The notes under the pieces: model-generated
Told to the model about the DNA's origin: nothing
Database searches by the model: none
Seen by the model: the letters and a program-made list of their open reading frames with translations, nothing else
NCBI GenBank assembly: GCA_005881595.1
Contig: VBBY01000035.1
Span: forward strand, 1 to 32,948
DNA from: Betaproteobacteria bacterium
GTDB taxonomy: Bacteria; Pseudomonadota; Gammaproteobacteria; Burkholderiales; SG8-39
Direction: 5' to 3'
Length of the DNA stretch: 32,948 nt
Program-made: the position numbers and the translations under genes
Part shown: positions 16,196-23,867 of the stretch, piece after piece
How positions within the stretch are numbered: the stretch's first letter is position 1
Layout of the letters: every line of letters starts with the position of its first letter

Positions 16196-17476
16196 TCAAT
16201 TTGAAAACCATTTGGCGGGCACGATGACGAGCTGCGGGAACAGCACCATCAGGAACATCATCGCGAACTCCGCCCACATGAACGGCAGCATGCCGCGCGT
16301 GACGTCGTCCATCTTGATGCGGCCGACGCCGGCCACGGTGTTGAGCACGGTGCCCACCGGCGGCGTGATCAGGCCGATGGCGTTGTTGATGATGAACAGC
16401 ACGCCGAAGTACACCGGGTCGATGCCCGCGGCCCTGACCACCGGCATCAGCACCGGGGTCAGGATCAGGATGGTCGGCGTCATGTCCATCGCCGTGCCCA
16501 CCGCCATCACCAGCACCATGATCGCGATCATCAGCGGTATCTGGCTGCCCATGAAGGGCTCGAGCAGCGCGATCATCTGCTGGGGAATCTGGGCGACGGT
16601 GATGAGCCAGGACGAGACCAGCGCCGCAGCGACCAGGAACATGATGATCGCGGTGGTCTTGGCCGCGCTGACGAATACGCTGAAGATCTGCGGGAGCGTT
16701 ATCTCGCGATAGACCACGGTGGCTACGAACAACGCGTACACCGCCGCCACCACCGCCGCCTCGGTGGGCGTGAACACGCCAAAGCGCAGGCCGACGAGAA
16801 TAATCAACGGCAGCATCATCGCCCAAATGGATTCGCGCAGCGCCTTCATCATTTCGGCGAACGACTTGCGCGGCGGCACCGGAATCTGCTCGCGCCGGCT
16901 GAGCCACCACCAGGTCACCCAGAGCGAGGCGCCGATCAGCAGGCCCGGCACGATGCCAGCCAGGAACAGCCTGGTGATCGACACGTTGGCGGCGACGCCG
17001 AAGATCACGAAGCCGATCGACGGCGGGATGATCGGCGCGATGATGCCGCCGGCGGCGAGCAAACCGGCGGACCGAGCCTTGTCGTGACCGGCCTTGATCA
17101 TCATCGGCAGCAACAGCGCGGTAAGCGCCGCCGCATCGGCGACCGCCGAGCCCGACAGGGACGCGAGCAGGCAGGCGGCGATGATCGCCACGTAACCGAG
17201 CCCGCCCTTGACGTGGCCGACCACCGCGAGCGCCACGTCGACGATGCGCTTCGACAGCCCGCCGACGTTCATGATCTCGCCGGCCAGCAGGAAGAACGGC
17301 ACCGCCAGCAGCGTGAAGCTGTTGGCGCCCTCGATCAGGTTTTGCGCCAGGATCTGCGCGTCGAAAAGCTTGAGATGCCACATCAGGGCCATGCCGCTCA
17401 CCAGCAGCGCGTAGGCGATCGGGATGCCGAGGGCCATGGCGCCGAGCAGGGAGCCGAGAAAGACCGCGATGGTCAA
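16196..17476 (-). CDS. dctM: TRAP transporter large membrane subunit DctM
   Basis: This 426-residue, roughly twelve-helix protein is the Na+-driven transport subunit. Length and motifs agree with DctM: FTLLAVPFFLLAGEIMN, LLASLSGSAVADAAALTALL, and GGIIAPIIPPSIGFVIFG, plus the second-half MDMTPTILILTPVLMP and the NNAIGLITPPVGTVLN loops. The start is TTG at 17474-17476, which overlaps the dctQ stop (TTGA) and gives the N-terminus TIAVFLGSLLGAMALGIPIA expected for the family. Confidence 0.94.
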   Translation of the reverse strand: MTIAVFLGSLLGAMALGIPIAYALLVSGMALMWHLKLFDAQILAQNLIEGANSFTLLAVPFFLLAGEIMNVGGLSKRIVDVALAVVGHVKGGLGYVAIIAACLLASLSGSAVADAAALTALLLPMMIKAGHDKARSAGLLAAGGIIAPIIPPSIGFVIFGVAANVSITRLFLAGIVPGLLIGASLWVTWWWLSRREQIPVPPRKSFAEMMKALRESIWAMMLPLIILVGLRFGVFTPTEAAVVAAVYALFVATVVYREITLPQIFSVFVSAAKTTAIIMFLVAAALVSSWLITVAQIPQQMIALLEPFMGSQIPLMIAIMVLVMAVGTAMDMTPTILILTPVLMPVVRAAGIDPVYFGVLFIINNAIGLITPPVGTVLNTVAGVGRIKMDDVTRGMLPFMWAEFAMMFLMVLFPQLVIVPAKWFSN

Positions 17477-17985
17477 GGCTTCTCCTCGGTTGCCTTGACC
17501 ATCACCAGGTCGGCCTCCGAGAGCCGCCCGGTCAGGATGCGCCACAGATCGCGCAGCAGCAGCACCGCCGCGAACACTGCGAACACCACTCCCGTGCCAT
17601 AGACGAAGGCCATCGAAGCCCCGGTCACCGGTGCCTCCACATGCAGGTTGATGCGCGCCTGCGCCAGGGCGCCGGAGAACACCAGCCAGGTGGCATAAAG
17701 CATCAGCAGGTGGCCGAGCACCAGACAGATTTTCTTGCCCGGCACCGGCAGGCGCGAGACCAGGAAGTCGCTGCCGAGGTGACCGTGCTCCCTGAGCGCG
17801 ACGATCGCGCCGAGGAAAGTCACCCAGAGGAACAGCCAGCGCGACACTTCTTCCGAAACGATGATGCCGGAGTTGAAGGCGTAGCGCAGCACCACATTGC
17901 CGAACACCATGACCACCATCACTGCCAGGAAGGCCGCGATCAGGATCTCGACCAGGCGGCAAAACGCATCGATGACGCGGGTCAC
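17473..17985 (-). CDS. dctQ: TRAP transporter small membrane subunit DctQ
   Basis: This 170-residue protein has four helices and family motifs such as NVVLRYAFNSGIIVSEEVSRWLFLWVTFLGA and the HLGSDFLVSRLP loop. With DctM it forms the membrane part of the transporter. I chose the GTG at 17985 (TRVIDAFCRLVE) because a GGAGG-rich sequence lies a few bases upstream. An in-frame ATG at 18021 would add 12 non-conserved residues encoded by that ribosome binding site. It is the first gene of a minus-strand run of twelve frames that ends at livF, with no gap above 14 bases. Confidence 0.92.
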   Translation of the reverse strand: MTRVIDAFCRLVEILIAAFLAVMVVMVFGNVVLRYAFNSGIIVSEEVSRWLFLWVTFLGAIVALREHGHLGSDFLVSRLPVPGKKICLVLGHLLMLYATWLVFSGALAQARINLHVEAPVTGASMAFVYGTGVVFAVFAAVLLLRDLWRILTGRLSEADLVMVKATEEKP

Positions 17986-18064
17986 GCCTCCTCCTTCCTC
18001 TGGCCAAATGCTAGCATCCAATGACGAGAGCCTGCATCATTGCGTCGCCGAGGATAGCGTCCGA
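17986..18064. promoter_or_regulatory. Divergent control region between the transporter operon and the catabolic operon
   Basis: These 79 bases separate dctQ (minus) from the HPPD-like gene (plus) and must carry both promoters unless they lie further inside the genes. A perfect 10-base palindrome, ATGCTAGCAT, lies at 18008-18017 and is flanked by CCAA on both sides. Its centre is about 27 bases upstream of the dctQ start, where a repressor could act. No regulator gene is present next to it. I cannot place -35/-10 boxes with confidence. Confidence 0.45.
18008..18017. promoter_or_regulatory. Palindrome, candidate operator
   Basis: ATGCTAGCAT reads identically on both strands and lies in the only divergent spacer of the shikimate locus. 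A dimeric regulator controlling both directions is an inference from position; a chance palindrome of this length is possible. Confidence 0.35.
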
Positions 18065-18913
18065 ATGACGAGCCCAGAGCGCATACCCGAGCCTTCCAAT
18101 CCGCTGGGAATGGACGGCATCGAATTCATCGAATACGCCACCAGCCAGCCGCAGGCCTTCGGCGACCTGCTGCAGCGCATGGGCTTCGTGCCGCTCGCGC
18201 GCCACCGCTCGCGCGAGGTGATGCTCTACCGGCAGGGCCCGATGAACCTGATCGTCAACTCGCATGGCGCGACCAGCGGCATGCCGACGGTATCGGCGGT
18301 GGCTCTTCGCGTGCGCGATGCCGCTTTTGCGCACAAGCATTCGCTCGACCTTGGCGCCTGGGACATGCCGACGCGCGCCTCGGCGATGGAGCTCAACATC
18401 CCCGGCATCCACGGCGTCGGCGACAGCCTGATCTACTTCGTCGACCGCTACCGCGATTTCTCCATCTACGACGTCGATTTCATTCCCCTGCCGGGCGCCG
18501 ATCCGCGGCCGCCTGCGCTCTCCGGCCTGCATTACTTCGGCGTGGTCCAGGCCATACTTGGCGAGCGCACGCGCGACTGGGTCGACTTCTACACGCATCT
18601 ATTCGGCTTCTCGGTGCTGCCGCGCGGCCAGTATTTCGGCGTGCTGCCGAAGGGCACGCTGCTCGAGAGTCCCTGCCACAAGTTCTATCTCCAGCTGATC
18701 GAGCCGCCGCCAGGCGCCGACGACATCCAGTGGGACGAAGGCCTGGTGCGGCTCGGGCTGGGCGCAGCGAACGTGCCGGCGGCGGTGCGCGCGCTGCAGG
18801 AGCGCGGCATCGTGTTCGTCGACCACGGCTCGGTGCAGCCGAGCGACAAGGGCGCGCTGACCCAGTTTTATCTCGGCGGCGTCACCTTCGAACTGGTGGT
18901 AAGTCATTTATGA
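18065..18913 (+). CDS. HPPD-like vicinal-oxygen-chelate protein with degenerate iron site
   Basis: This 282-residue protein resembles 4-hydroxyphenylpyruvate dioxygenase: NPLGMDGIEFIEYAT, a first domain with HRSREVMLYRQGPMNLIVN and IYDVDFIPLPG, then a second domain with DWVDFYTHLFGF. It is shorter than HPPD (about 355) and lacks the C-terminal gate helix. By my alignment, two of three iron ligands are missing: the first His position falls on about G159 (H156 lies nearby, out of register) and the second on R229. Only the last, E276 in VTFELV, remains. In QsuB/QuiC1 an HPPD-like part is fused behind a dehydroshikimate dehydratase; here it is the separate gene directly before that enzyme, overlapping it as ATGA. 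It may be a partner or a chelate enzyme with another ligand set. Confidence 0.8.
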   Translation: MTSPERIPEPSNPLGMDGIEFIEYATSQPQAFGDLLQRMGFVPLARHRSREVMLYRQGPMNLIVNSHGATSGMPTVSAVALRVRDAAFAHKHSLDLGAWDMPTRASAMELNIPGIHGVGDSLIYFVDRYRDFSIYDVDFIPLPGADPRPPALSGLHYFGVVQAILGERTRDWVDFYTHLFGFSVLPRGQYFGVLPKGTLLESPCHKFYLQLIEPPPGADDIQWDEGLVRLGLGAANVPAAVRALQERGIVFVDHGSVQPSDKGALTQFYLGGVTFELVVSHL

Positions 18914-19788
18914 ATCTTGACCATTTCGGCATGGATACGATCACGCTCGCAGGGCCGCTCGAGGCGAAGCTGCGCGCGGTGAAGGCGGCGGGATTCACGC
19001 AGATCATGCTGAACGCCACCGACATCGTCGGCCATCCCGACGGCGAAAGCGCCGCGATCGCCGCGGTGCGCGCAAGCGGGCTCAGGGTGACCGGATTCCA
19101 GGTGCTGCGCGATTTCGAAGGCCTTGCCGGCCACCTGCACGCGTACAAGGTCGACGTGGCGAAAGCGATGCTGGAGATGTGCCGCGCGCTGGGCTCCAGC
19201 ATCCTGCTCGCCTGCTCTTCGACCTCCGCGCATGCGACCGGCGAAACGGATTCATTGAAGACGGATCTGCAGAAGCTGGCCCTGCTGGCGGTCCCGCTCA
19301 ACATCCGCATCGCGTACGAGGCGCTGTCCTGGGGACGCTACGTGAACGAGTTCCCGCAGTCCTGGGACCTGGTGCAGGAGGCCGATCGCGCGAATCTCGG
19401 CGTGTGCCTGGACTCGTACCATATCCTCGCCAACCGCACCGACCTCGGGCTCCTGCCGGACATCGATCCGCGGAAAGTGTTCCTCGTTCAGCTGTCGGAT
19501 TTCATGTGGCAGGAGCTGCGCTCGCCGGAGGACCGCATCGATACCGCGCGGCACTTCCGGGTCTTCCCGGGCGAGGGTGTGCACAGCCTGGAGGTGGCCG
19601 AGCTGGTGCGGCAGATCGACGGCATGGGTTACCGGGGCGATTACAGCTTCGAGGTCTTCAACGACGACTACCGGCAGCTGCCGCTGCCGATGGTGTGCGA
19701 GCGCGCCAAGCGCTCGGTGAAATGGGTGAGCGATCTAGTGTCGCGGCGCAGCCTGCCGCTGCGCCGCACCAGTACATCACGCGGATGA
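18910..19788 (+). CDS. TIM-barrel protein, likely 3-dehydroshikimate dehydratase
   Basis: This 292-residue protein belongs to the xylose-isomerase-like/AP-endonuclease-2 barrel family. A candidate divalent-metal site of the kind seen in AsbF/QuiC-type 3-dehydroshikimate dehydratases is visible: E137 (AYEALSWG), D168 (CLDSYHI), Q194 (VQLSDF) and E248 (SFEVFN), with H171 next to the second ligand. The enzyme would dehydrate 3-dehydroshikimate to protocatechuate. The location between an HPPD-like gene and aroQ, opposite two shikimate dehydrogenases, supports this. Other members of the fold are sugar epimerases or hydroxypyruvate isomerases, so the exact reaction is not certain. Both ends overlap the neighbours as ATGA. 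Confidence 0.8.
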   Translation: MNLDHFGMDTITLAGPLEAKLRAVKAAGFTQIMLNATDIVGHPDGESAAIAAVRASGLRVTGFQVLRDFEGLAGHLHAYKVDVAKAMLEMCRALGSSILLACSSTSAHATGETDSLKTDLQKLALLAVPLNIRIAYEALSWGRYVNEFPQSWDLVQEADRANLGVCLDSYHILANRTDLGLLPDIDPRKVFLVQLSDFMWQELRSPEDRIDTARHFRVFPGEGVHSLEVAELVRQIDGMGYRGDYSFEVFNDDYRQLPLPMVCERAKRSVKWVSDLVSRRSLPLRRTSTSRG

Positions 19789-20906
19789 ACGCTCTTGCAA
19801 TCTACGACGAGCTCACGGCGCGCCGCACGCGTTTCCTGCGCGTCGATGAGCTTTGCGCGTGCGCCGCCGAAGCCGAGCCGGGGCTGCTGCCCGCGAGGCA
19901 GGAGCTGGAAGCCGAGGCGCAGCTCCCGCTGCGCGACAAGAAAGGGCTGGAAAAGGCGCAAGGGGAATTCCTGTCGCGAGTGCTTGCCGACCGGGCGCGC
20001 GGCGCGCATCTGTGCCACGCCATGCTCCTGCCGCGGCAGGCATCGATCGCCTTGCTGCCGGAATTCGAAAACACCGGACAGGCGGACCTGAACGGCGCAC
20101 GGATCGAGCGCCACGGCAAGGCATCGATCGTCACGATGCGCAACCCGCGCTATCTGAACGCGGAGGACGAATCGACGCTCGACGGCATGGAGATGGCGGT
20201 CGACCTGGCGCTGCTCGACCCGAGGACCGAAGTCTGCGTGCTGCGCGGCGGACCCGTCGAGCACCCGAAATACGCCGGGCGGCGCCTGTTCGGCGCCGGC
20301 ATCAACCTCACGCACCTCTATCAGGGCAAGATCCCCTTTCTCTGGTACCTGATCCGCGATCTCGGCTACGTCAACAAGATCTACCGCGGGCTCGCCGCCG
20401 CCGATTCTTGGCCGGAGGAGAAGAGCATCGAGAAGCTCTGGATCGCGGCGGTGGATGGATTCGCGATCGGCGGGCATTGCCAGGTTCTGCTGGCGATGGA
20501 CTACACGCTCGCCGCGCAGGATGCCTACCTGACGCTGCCCGCGCGCAAGGAAGGCATCATTCCGGGCGCCGCCAACCTGCGCCTGCCGCGCTTCGTCGGC
20601 GACCGCATCGCGCGCCAGGCGGTGATGGCCGAGCGCCGCATCGACTGCGCGAGCCCGGAAGGGAGGCTGATCTGCGACGAGATCGTGCCGGCGGCGGAGA
20701 TGGACGCGGCGCTCGAGCGCACGGTTGAAAAGCTGACCGGCTCCGGCGTGGTCAGCGCCGCCGGCAACCGGCGCGCGTTCCGCGTCGGCGAGGAGCCGCT
20801 CGATCTGTTCCGCCGCTACATGGCAGTGTACGCGCGCGAGCAGGCATACTGCCACTTCAGCCCGGCGCTCATCGCCAACCTGGAGAAAAACTGGAAAATA
20901 AAATGA
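19785..20906 (+). CDS. DpgC-like enoyl-CoA-hydratase-fold dioxygenase homologue
   Basis: This 373-residue protein has a helical N-terminal part (about 1-95) and a crotonase fold behind it. Segments such as FGAGINLTHLYQGKIPFLWYL, VDGFAIGGHCQVLLAMDY and LPARKEGIIPGAANLRLPRF are those I associate with DpgC, the cofactor-free 3,5-dihydroxyphenylacetyl-CoA 1,2-dioxygenase of glycopeptide producers (about 440 residues). The glycines of the oxyanion hole and the KEGIIPGAANLR loop are present. Its substrate here is unknown: an aromatic or enolisable CoA ester is plausible, yet no CoA ligase is visible in the window. It may instead act as a hydratase or thioesterase. Start and stop overlap both neighbours as ATGA, tying it firmly to the shikimate operon. 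Confidence 0.75.
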   Translation: MNALAIYDELTARRTRFLRVDELCACAAEAEPGLLPARQELEAEAQLPLRDKKGLEKAQGEFLSRVLADRARGAHLCHAMLLPRQASIALLPEFENTGQADLNGARIERHGKASIVTMRNPRYLNAEDESTLDGMEMAVDLALLDPRTEVCVLRGGPVEHPKYAGRRLFGAGINLTHLYQGKIPFLWYLIRDLGYVNKIYRGLAAADSWPEEKSIEKLWIAAVDGFAIGGHCQVLLAMDYTLAAQDAYLTLPARKEGIIPGAANLRLPRFVGDRIARQAVMAERRIDCASPEGRLICDEIVPAAEMDAALERTVEKLTGSGVVSAAGNRRAFRVGEEPLDLFRRYMAVYAREQAYCHFSPALIANLEKNWKIK

Positions 20907-21346
20907 AAATTCTGGTCCTGCACGGCCCCAACCTGAACCTCTTCGGCCGCCGGGAGCCGCAGATCTACGGCACGATGACGCTCGCCGAGATCAACGAGAA
21001 GCTGCAGGTGCTCGCGCGCGAGCTCAAGGTCGAGCTGGTCGTGTTGCAGTCGAACCACGAAGGCGCGCTGGTCGACCTGTTCCACAAGCACATGGACGAC
21101 GCCGCCGGCGCGCTCATCAACCCCGGCGGCCTGACGCAGCACGGCGTTTCGCTGCACGACTGCATCAAAGCGATGCCGTTCCCGGTGATCGAGGTGCACA
21201 TGTCGAACCGCCACGCGCGCGAGGAATGGCGCGGCCATTCGATCGTTTCGTCAGCAGCGAAGGGCACGGTCGAGGGCTTCGGCTGGCGGTCCTATGCTGC
21301 GGCGCTGCGGCTCGCCGTCGAGCTGGCCCAGGAGAAGAAAAAGTAG
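20903..21346 (+). CDS. aroQ: Type II 3-dehydroquinate dehydratase
   Basis: This 147-residue enzyme, a dodecamer in the family, interconverts 3-dehydroquinate and 3-dehydroshikimate. The N-terminal GPNLNLFGRREP and Y22 (IYG) are in place, as are QSNHEG with E53, N73 in INPGG, H99 in EVHMSN and the REEWRGHS loop. The INPGGLTQHGVSLHD segment departs from the common INPGAYTHTS form; this may mark a catabolic QuiB-like branch. In quinate breakdown it would feed the preceding barrel enzyme. It overlaps the DpgC-like gene as ATGA and is followed 2 bases later by pncA. Confidence 0.93.
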   Translation: MKILVLHGPNLNLFGRREPQIYGTMTLAEINEKLQVLARELKVELVVLQSNHEGALVDLFHKHMDDAAGALINPGGLTQHGVSLHDCIKAMPFPVIEVHMSNRHAREEWRGHSIVSSAAKGTVEGFGWRSYAAALRLAVELAQEKKK

Positions 21347-21348
21347 CA

Positions 21349-21963
21349 ATGCGCAACGCCTGCCTGGTGGTCGTCGACGCGCAGAACGACTTCATGCCCG
21401 GCGGCGCGCTCGCCGTGCCGGGCGGCGACGAGGTGGTGCCGGTCATCAACCGGCTCGCGGCGCGCTTCGAAAACGTGGTGCTCACGCAGGACTGGCATCC
21501 GCGCGGCCATGCCTCGTTCGCTTCCTCGCATCCCGGCACGAAGCCTTTTGAAGTAATTCAATTGCATTACGGGAAACAGGTTCTATGGCCGGACCACTGC
21601 GTGCAGGGAACCGCCGGTGCCGCCATCCATTCCCAGCTGGACGTTCAGAAGGCCCAATTGGTGATCCGCAAGGGGCACCACCGCGGCATCGACAGCTACT
21701 CCGCCTTCCTCGAGGCCGACCGCAAGACCGCCACCGGTCTCAAGGGGTATCTGAAGGAGAGAGAAATAGAGCGGCTTTTGCTGTGCGGCCTTGCCACCGA
21801 CTTCTGCGTCGCCTGGACCGCGCTCGATGCGCGCAGCGCAGGCTTCGAGACCACGGTCATCGAGGACGCCTGCCGCGCCATCGACCTCGAGGGATCGCTG
21901 GGGCGCGCCTGGAGCGACATGACGAAGGCCGGCGTGCGGCGCGCGCAGTCAGCGGCGCTCTAA
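21349..21963 (+). CDS. pncA: Nicotinamidase / isochorismatase-family amidase
   Basis: This 204-residue enzyme should hydrolyse nicotinamide to nicotinate and ammonia in the cytoplasm. The catalytic triad is D10 (VDAQNDF), K108 (IRKGHH) and C153 (ATDFCV). Metal ligands D48, H50 and H54 lie in TQDWHPRGH, with H83 nearby in PDHC. The pattern is that of PncA rather than of general isochorismatases. The ATG at 21349 lies 2 bases after aroQ, making it the last gene of the operon. Its link with shikimate breakdown is not obvious; NAD supply for an NAD-dependent dehydrogenase is only a guess. The end overlaps the convergent permease gene by 15 bases. Confidence 0.92.
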   Translation: MRNACLVVVDAQNDFMPGGALAVPGGDEVVPVINRLAARFENVVLTQDWHPRGHASFASSHPGTKPFEVIQLHYGKQVLWPDHCVQGTAGAAIHSQLDVQKAQLVIRKGHHRGIDSYSAFLEADRKTATGLKGYLKEREIERLLLCGLATDFCVAWTALDARSAGFETTVIEDACRAIDLEGSLGRAWSDMTKAGVRRAQSAAL

Positions 21964-22926
21964 TCTCCGGCTGTACAGCGACATCGCGAAGCAGAACGCG
22001 AAGTAGACCAGCGCCGCGAAGAGATAGGCTTCGACGCCGTATCCGCTCCAGGCCGGATCCTGCAGCGACACCTTGATCGTCTGCAGCAGGTCGAACAGGC
22101 CGATGATGACGACCAGCGAGGTGTCCTTGAAGAAGCCGATGATGGTGTTGACCAGGGGCGGCACCGCGATGCGCAGCGCCTGCGGCAGGATCACCGTGCC
22201 GGTCTTCTGCCAGTAAGCCAGGCCGAGGGCATCCGCCGCTTCATATTGCTCCTTTGGAATCGCCTGCAGTCCGCCGCGCACTACCTCCGCCAGGTAGGCG
22301 GCGGCGAAGAGGATCAGCGCGATCTGCGCGCGCAGCAGCTTGTCGATCGACACGCCAGCGGGCAGGAACAGCGGCAGCATGACCGAAGCCATGAACAGGA
22401 TCGAGATCAGCGGCACGCCGCGGATGAGCTCGATGAAGCCGACGCACAGCGCCTGGATTACCGGCAGGTCCGAGCGCCGGCCGAGCGCGAGCAGGATCGA
22501 GAGCGGAAAGGCAAGCGCGATGCCGAAGCTGCTCAGCAGCAAGGTGAGGATCAGCCCGCCCCAGCGCTGGTTCTCGACGTAAGGCAGCCCTAGTACTCCG
22601 CCCCACATCAGGATGCCGATGACAGAGAGCCCGGCGAGCCACAACGGGACGAGCCACCATCTCCAGAACATCCTCCAGGCACTAAGAGCCCAAAGCAGAA
22701 GCAAAAGGATGCTGGCGAGCGCGGGACGCCAGTGCTGCTCGTAGGGATAGGTGCCGAAGAGGATGAAGCGGTGCTTCTCGGCGATGAAGCCCCAGCAGGC
22801 GCCCTGGGCGGCGCGGCAGGCCTTCGAGTCGGGCTGCCACACCGCGTGAAGCAACGCCCAGTCGATGAACTTCCATGCCAGAAAGGCAATGACCACCCCG
22901 AGAACGGCGGATAAAAGCCGGTTCAT
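21949..22926 (-). CDS. aapM: Polar amino-acid ABC transporter permease (AapM type)
   Basis: This 325-residue permease has several N-terminal helices and then a C-terminal permease domain of the His/Glu/Gln/Arg/opine family. The coupling loop reads YEAADALGLAYWQKTG followed by ILPQALRIAVPPLVN, and FIELIRGVPLISILF precedes it. The long N-terminal extension with a cysteine-containing periplasmic loop (QPDSKACRAAQGACW) is typical of AapM/BztC-type subunits. The ATG at 22926 overlaps the aapQ stop as ATGA. No ATPase or receptor gene follows: the next gene is the convergent pncA. Confidence 0.9.
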   Translation of the reverse strand: MNRLLSAVLGVVIAFLAWKFIDWALLHAVWQPDSKACRAAQGACWGFIAEKHRFILFGTYPYEQHWRPALASILLLLLWALSAWRMFWRWWLVPLWLAGLSVIGILMWGGVLGLPYVENQRWGGLILTLLLSSFGIALAFPLSILLALGRRSDLPVIQALCVGFIELIRGVPLISILFMASVMLPLFLPAGVSIDKLLRAQIALILFAAAYLAEVVRGGLQAIPKEQYEAADALGLAYWQKTGTVILPQALRIAVPPLVNTIIGFFKDTSLVVIIGLFDLLQTIKVSLQDPAWSGYGVEAYLFAALVYFAFCFAMSLYSRRLERR

Positions 22927-23867
22927 TTGAGGCGCGCGTTGTACCAGTTCATGAACGCCGAGATCGACAGGCTGATCGTGAGGTAGACCGCCATGATGAT
23001 GGCGATGCCCTCGATCGCCTGCCCGGTCTGGTTGATGATGGTGTTGGCGATCGACACCAGGTCCGGGTAGCCGATCGCCACCGCGAGCGAGCTGTTCTTG
23101 GTGAGGTTGAGATACTGGCTGGTGAGCGGCGGCACGATGACGCGCAGGGCCTGCGGCAGCACCACGTGGCGCATCGCGAGCGCGCGCGTGAGGCCAAGCG
23201 CGTAGGCGGCCTCGCGCTGGCCGCGGGACACGGAAAGAACGCCGGCGCGCACGATCTCGGCGATGAATGCGGCGGTGTAAGTCACCAGTCCGACGAGCAG
23301 CGCCGCGAACTCCGGCGTGATCGCCAGTCCGCCGCTGAAGTTGAAGCCCTCGAGGACCGGCGCGCTGCCGGGCAGCGGGAAGAAGATCCCCCGATTGGAG
23401 AGGAATACGCCGGGCAGCGGCTGCAGCGCCTGCGGCGGCGGCGGGAGCGTCTCGGTGATCAGGGCGTACCAGAAGAACAGCTGCACGAGCAGCGGCACGT
23501 TGCGCATGAACTCGACGTATGCGCGGCTGACGGCTTTCAGCAACCGATTTGCCGCTACGAGAAACAAACCTATCGCGGCGCCGAGCACGGTGGTCAGCAC
23601 GATGCCGGCGAGCGACACCTTGAAGGTGTTCGCGAGCCCGACGGCGAGCGCCTTCAGGTAGGTGTCGGCGGCGCTGTAGCGCTGGAACGGCGCCTCGCCG
23701 ATCTCGAAGCCCGCTTCGCGCCACAGAAATGCGAAACCGCTTGCGATCCGCCGCGCTTCCAGGTTGGCAAGCGTGTTAGAAACCAGGTACCAGGCGACGC
23801 CGAGCACCGCCGCGAGCGCAGCCGCCTGATACGCTATCCGTTTCGCCCTTCTATGATCGAGCGCCAT
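22923..23867 (-). CDS. aapQ: Polar amino-acid ABC transporter permease (AapQ type)
   Basis: This 314-residue permease partners AapM. A first helix is followed by a long periplasmic loop, then the permease domain with YVEFMRNVPLLVQLFFWY, GLVTYTAAFIAEIVRAG and the coupling loop REAAYALGLTRALAMR. A second extracellular insert with LPGVFLSNRGIFFPLPG is the AapQ/BztB hallmark. The ATG at 23867 gives MALDHRRAKRIAYQA, a positively charged start just before helix 1; a longer frame to 23966 lies in the opposite gene. Its start codon shares two bases with that of the divergent cyclase gene. The receptor gene aapJ is not adjacent. Confidence 0.9.
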   Translation of the reverse strand: MALDHRRAKRIAYQAAALAAVLGVAWYLVSNTLANLEARRIASGFAFLWREAGFEIGEAPFQRYSAADTYLKALAVGLANTFKVSLAGIVLTTVLGAAIGLFLVAANRLLKAVSRAYVEFMRNVPLLVQLFFWYALITETLPPPPQALQPLPGVFLSNRGIFFPLPGSAPVLEGFNFSGGLAITPEFAALLVGLVTYTAAFIAEIVRAGVLSVSRGQREAAYALGLTRALAMRHVVLPQALRVIVPPLTSQYLNLTKNSSLAVAIGYPDLVSIANTIINQTGQAIEGIAIIMAVYLTISLSISAFMNWYNARLK

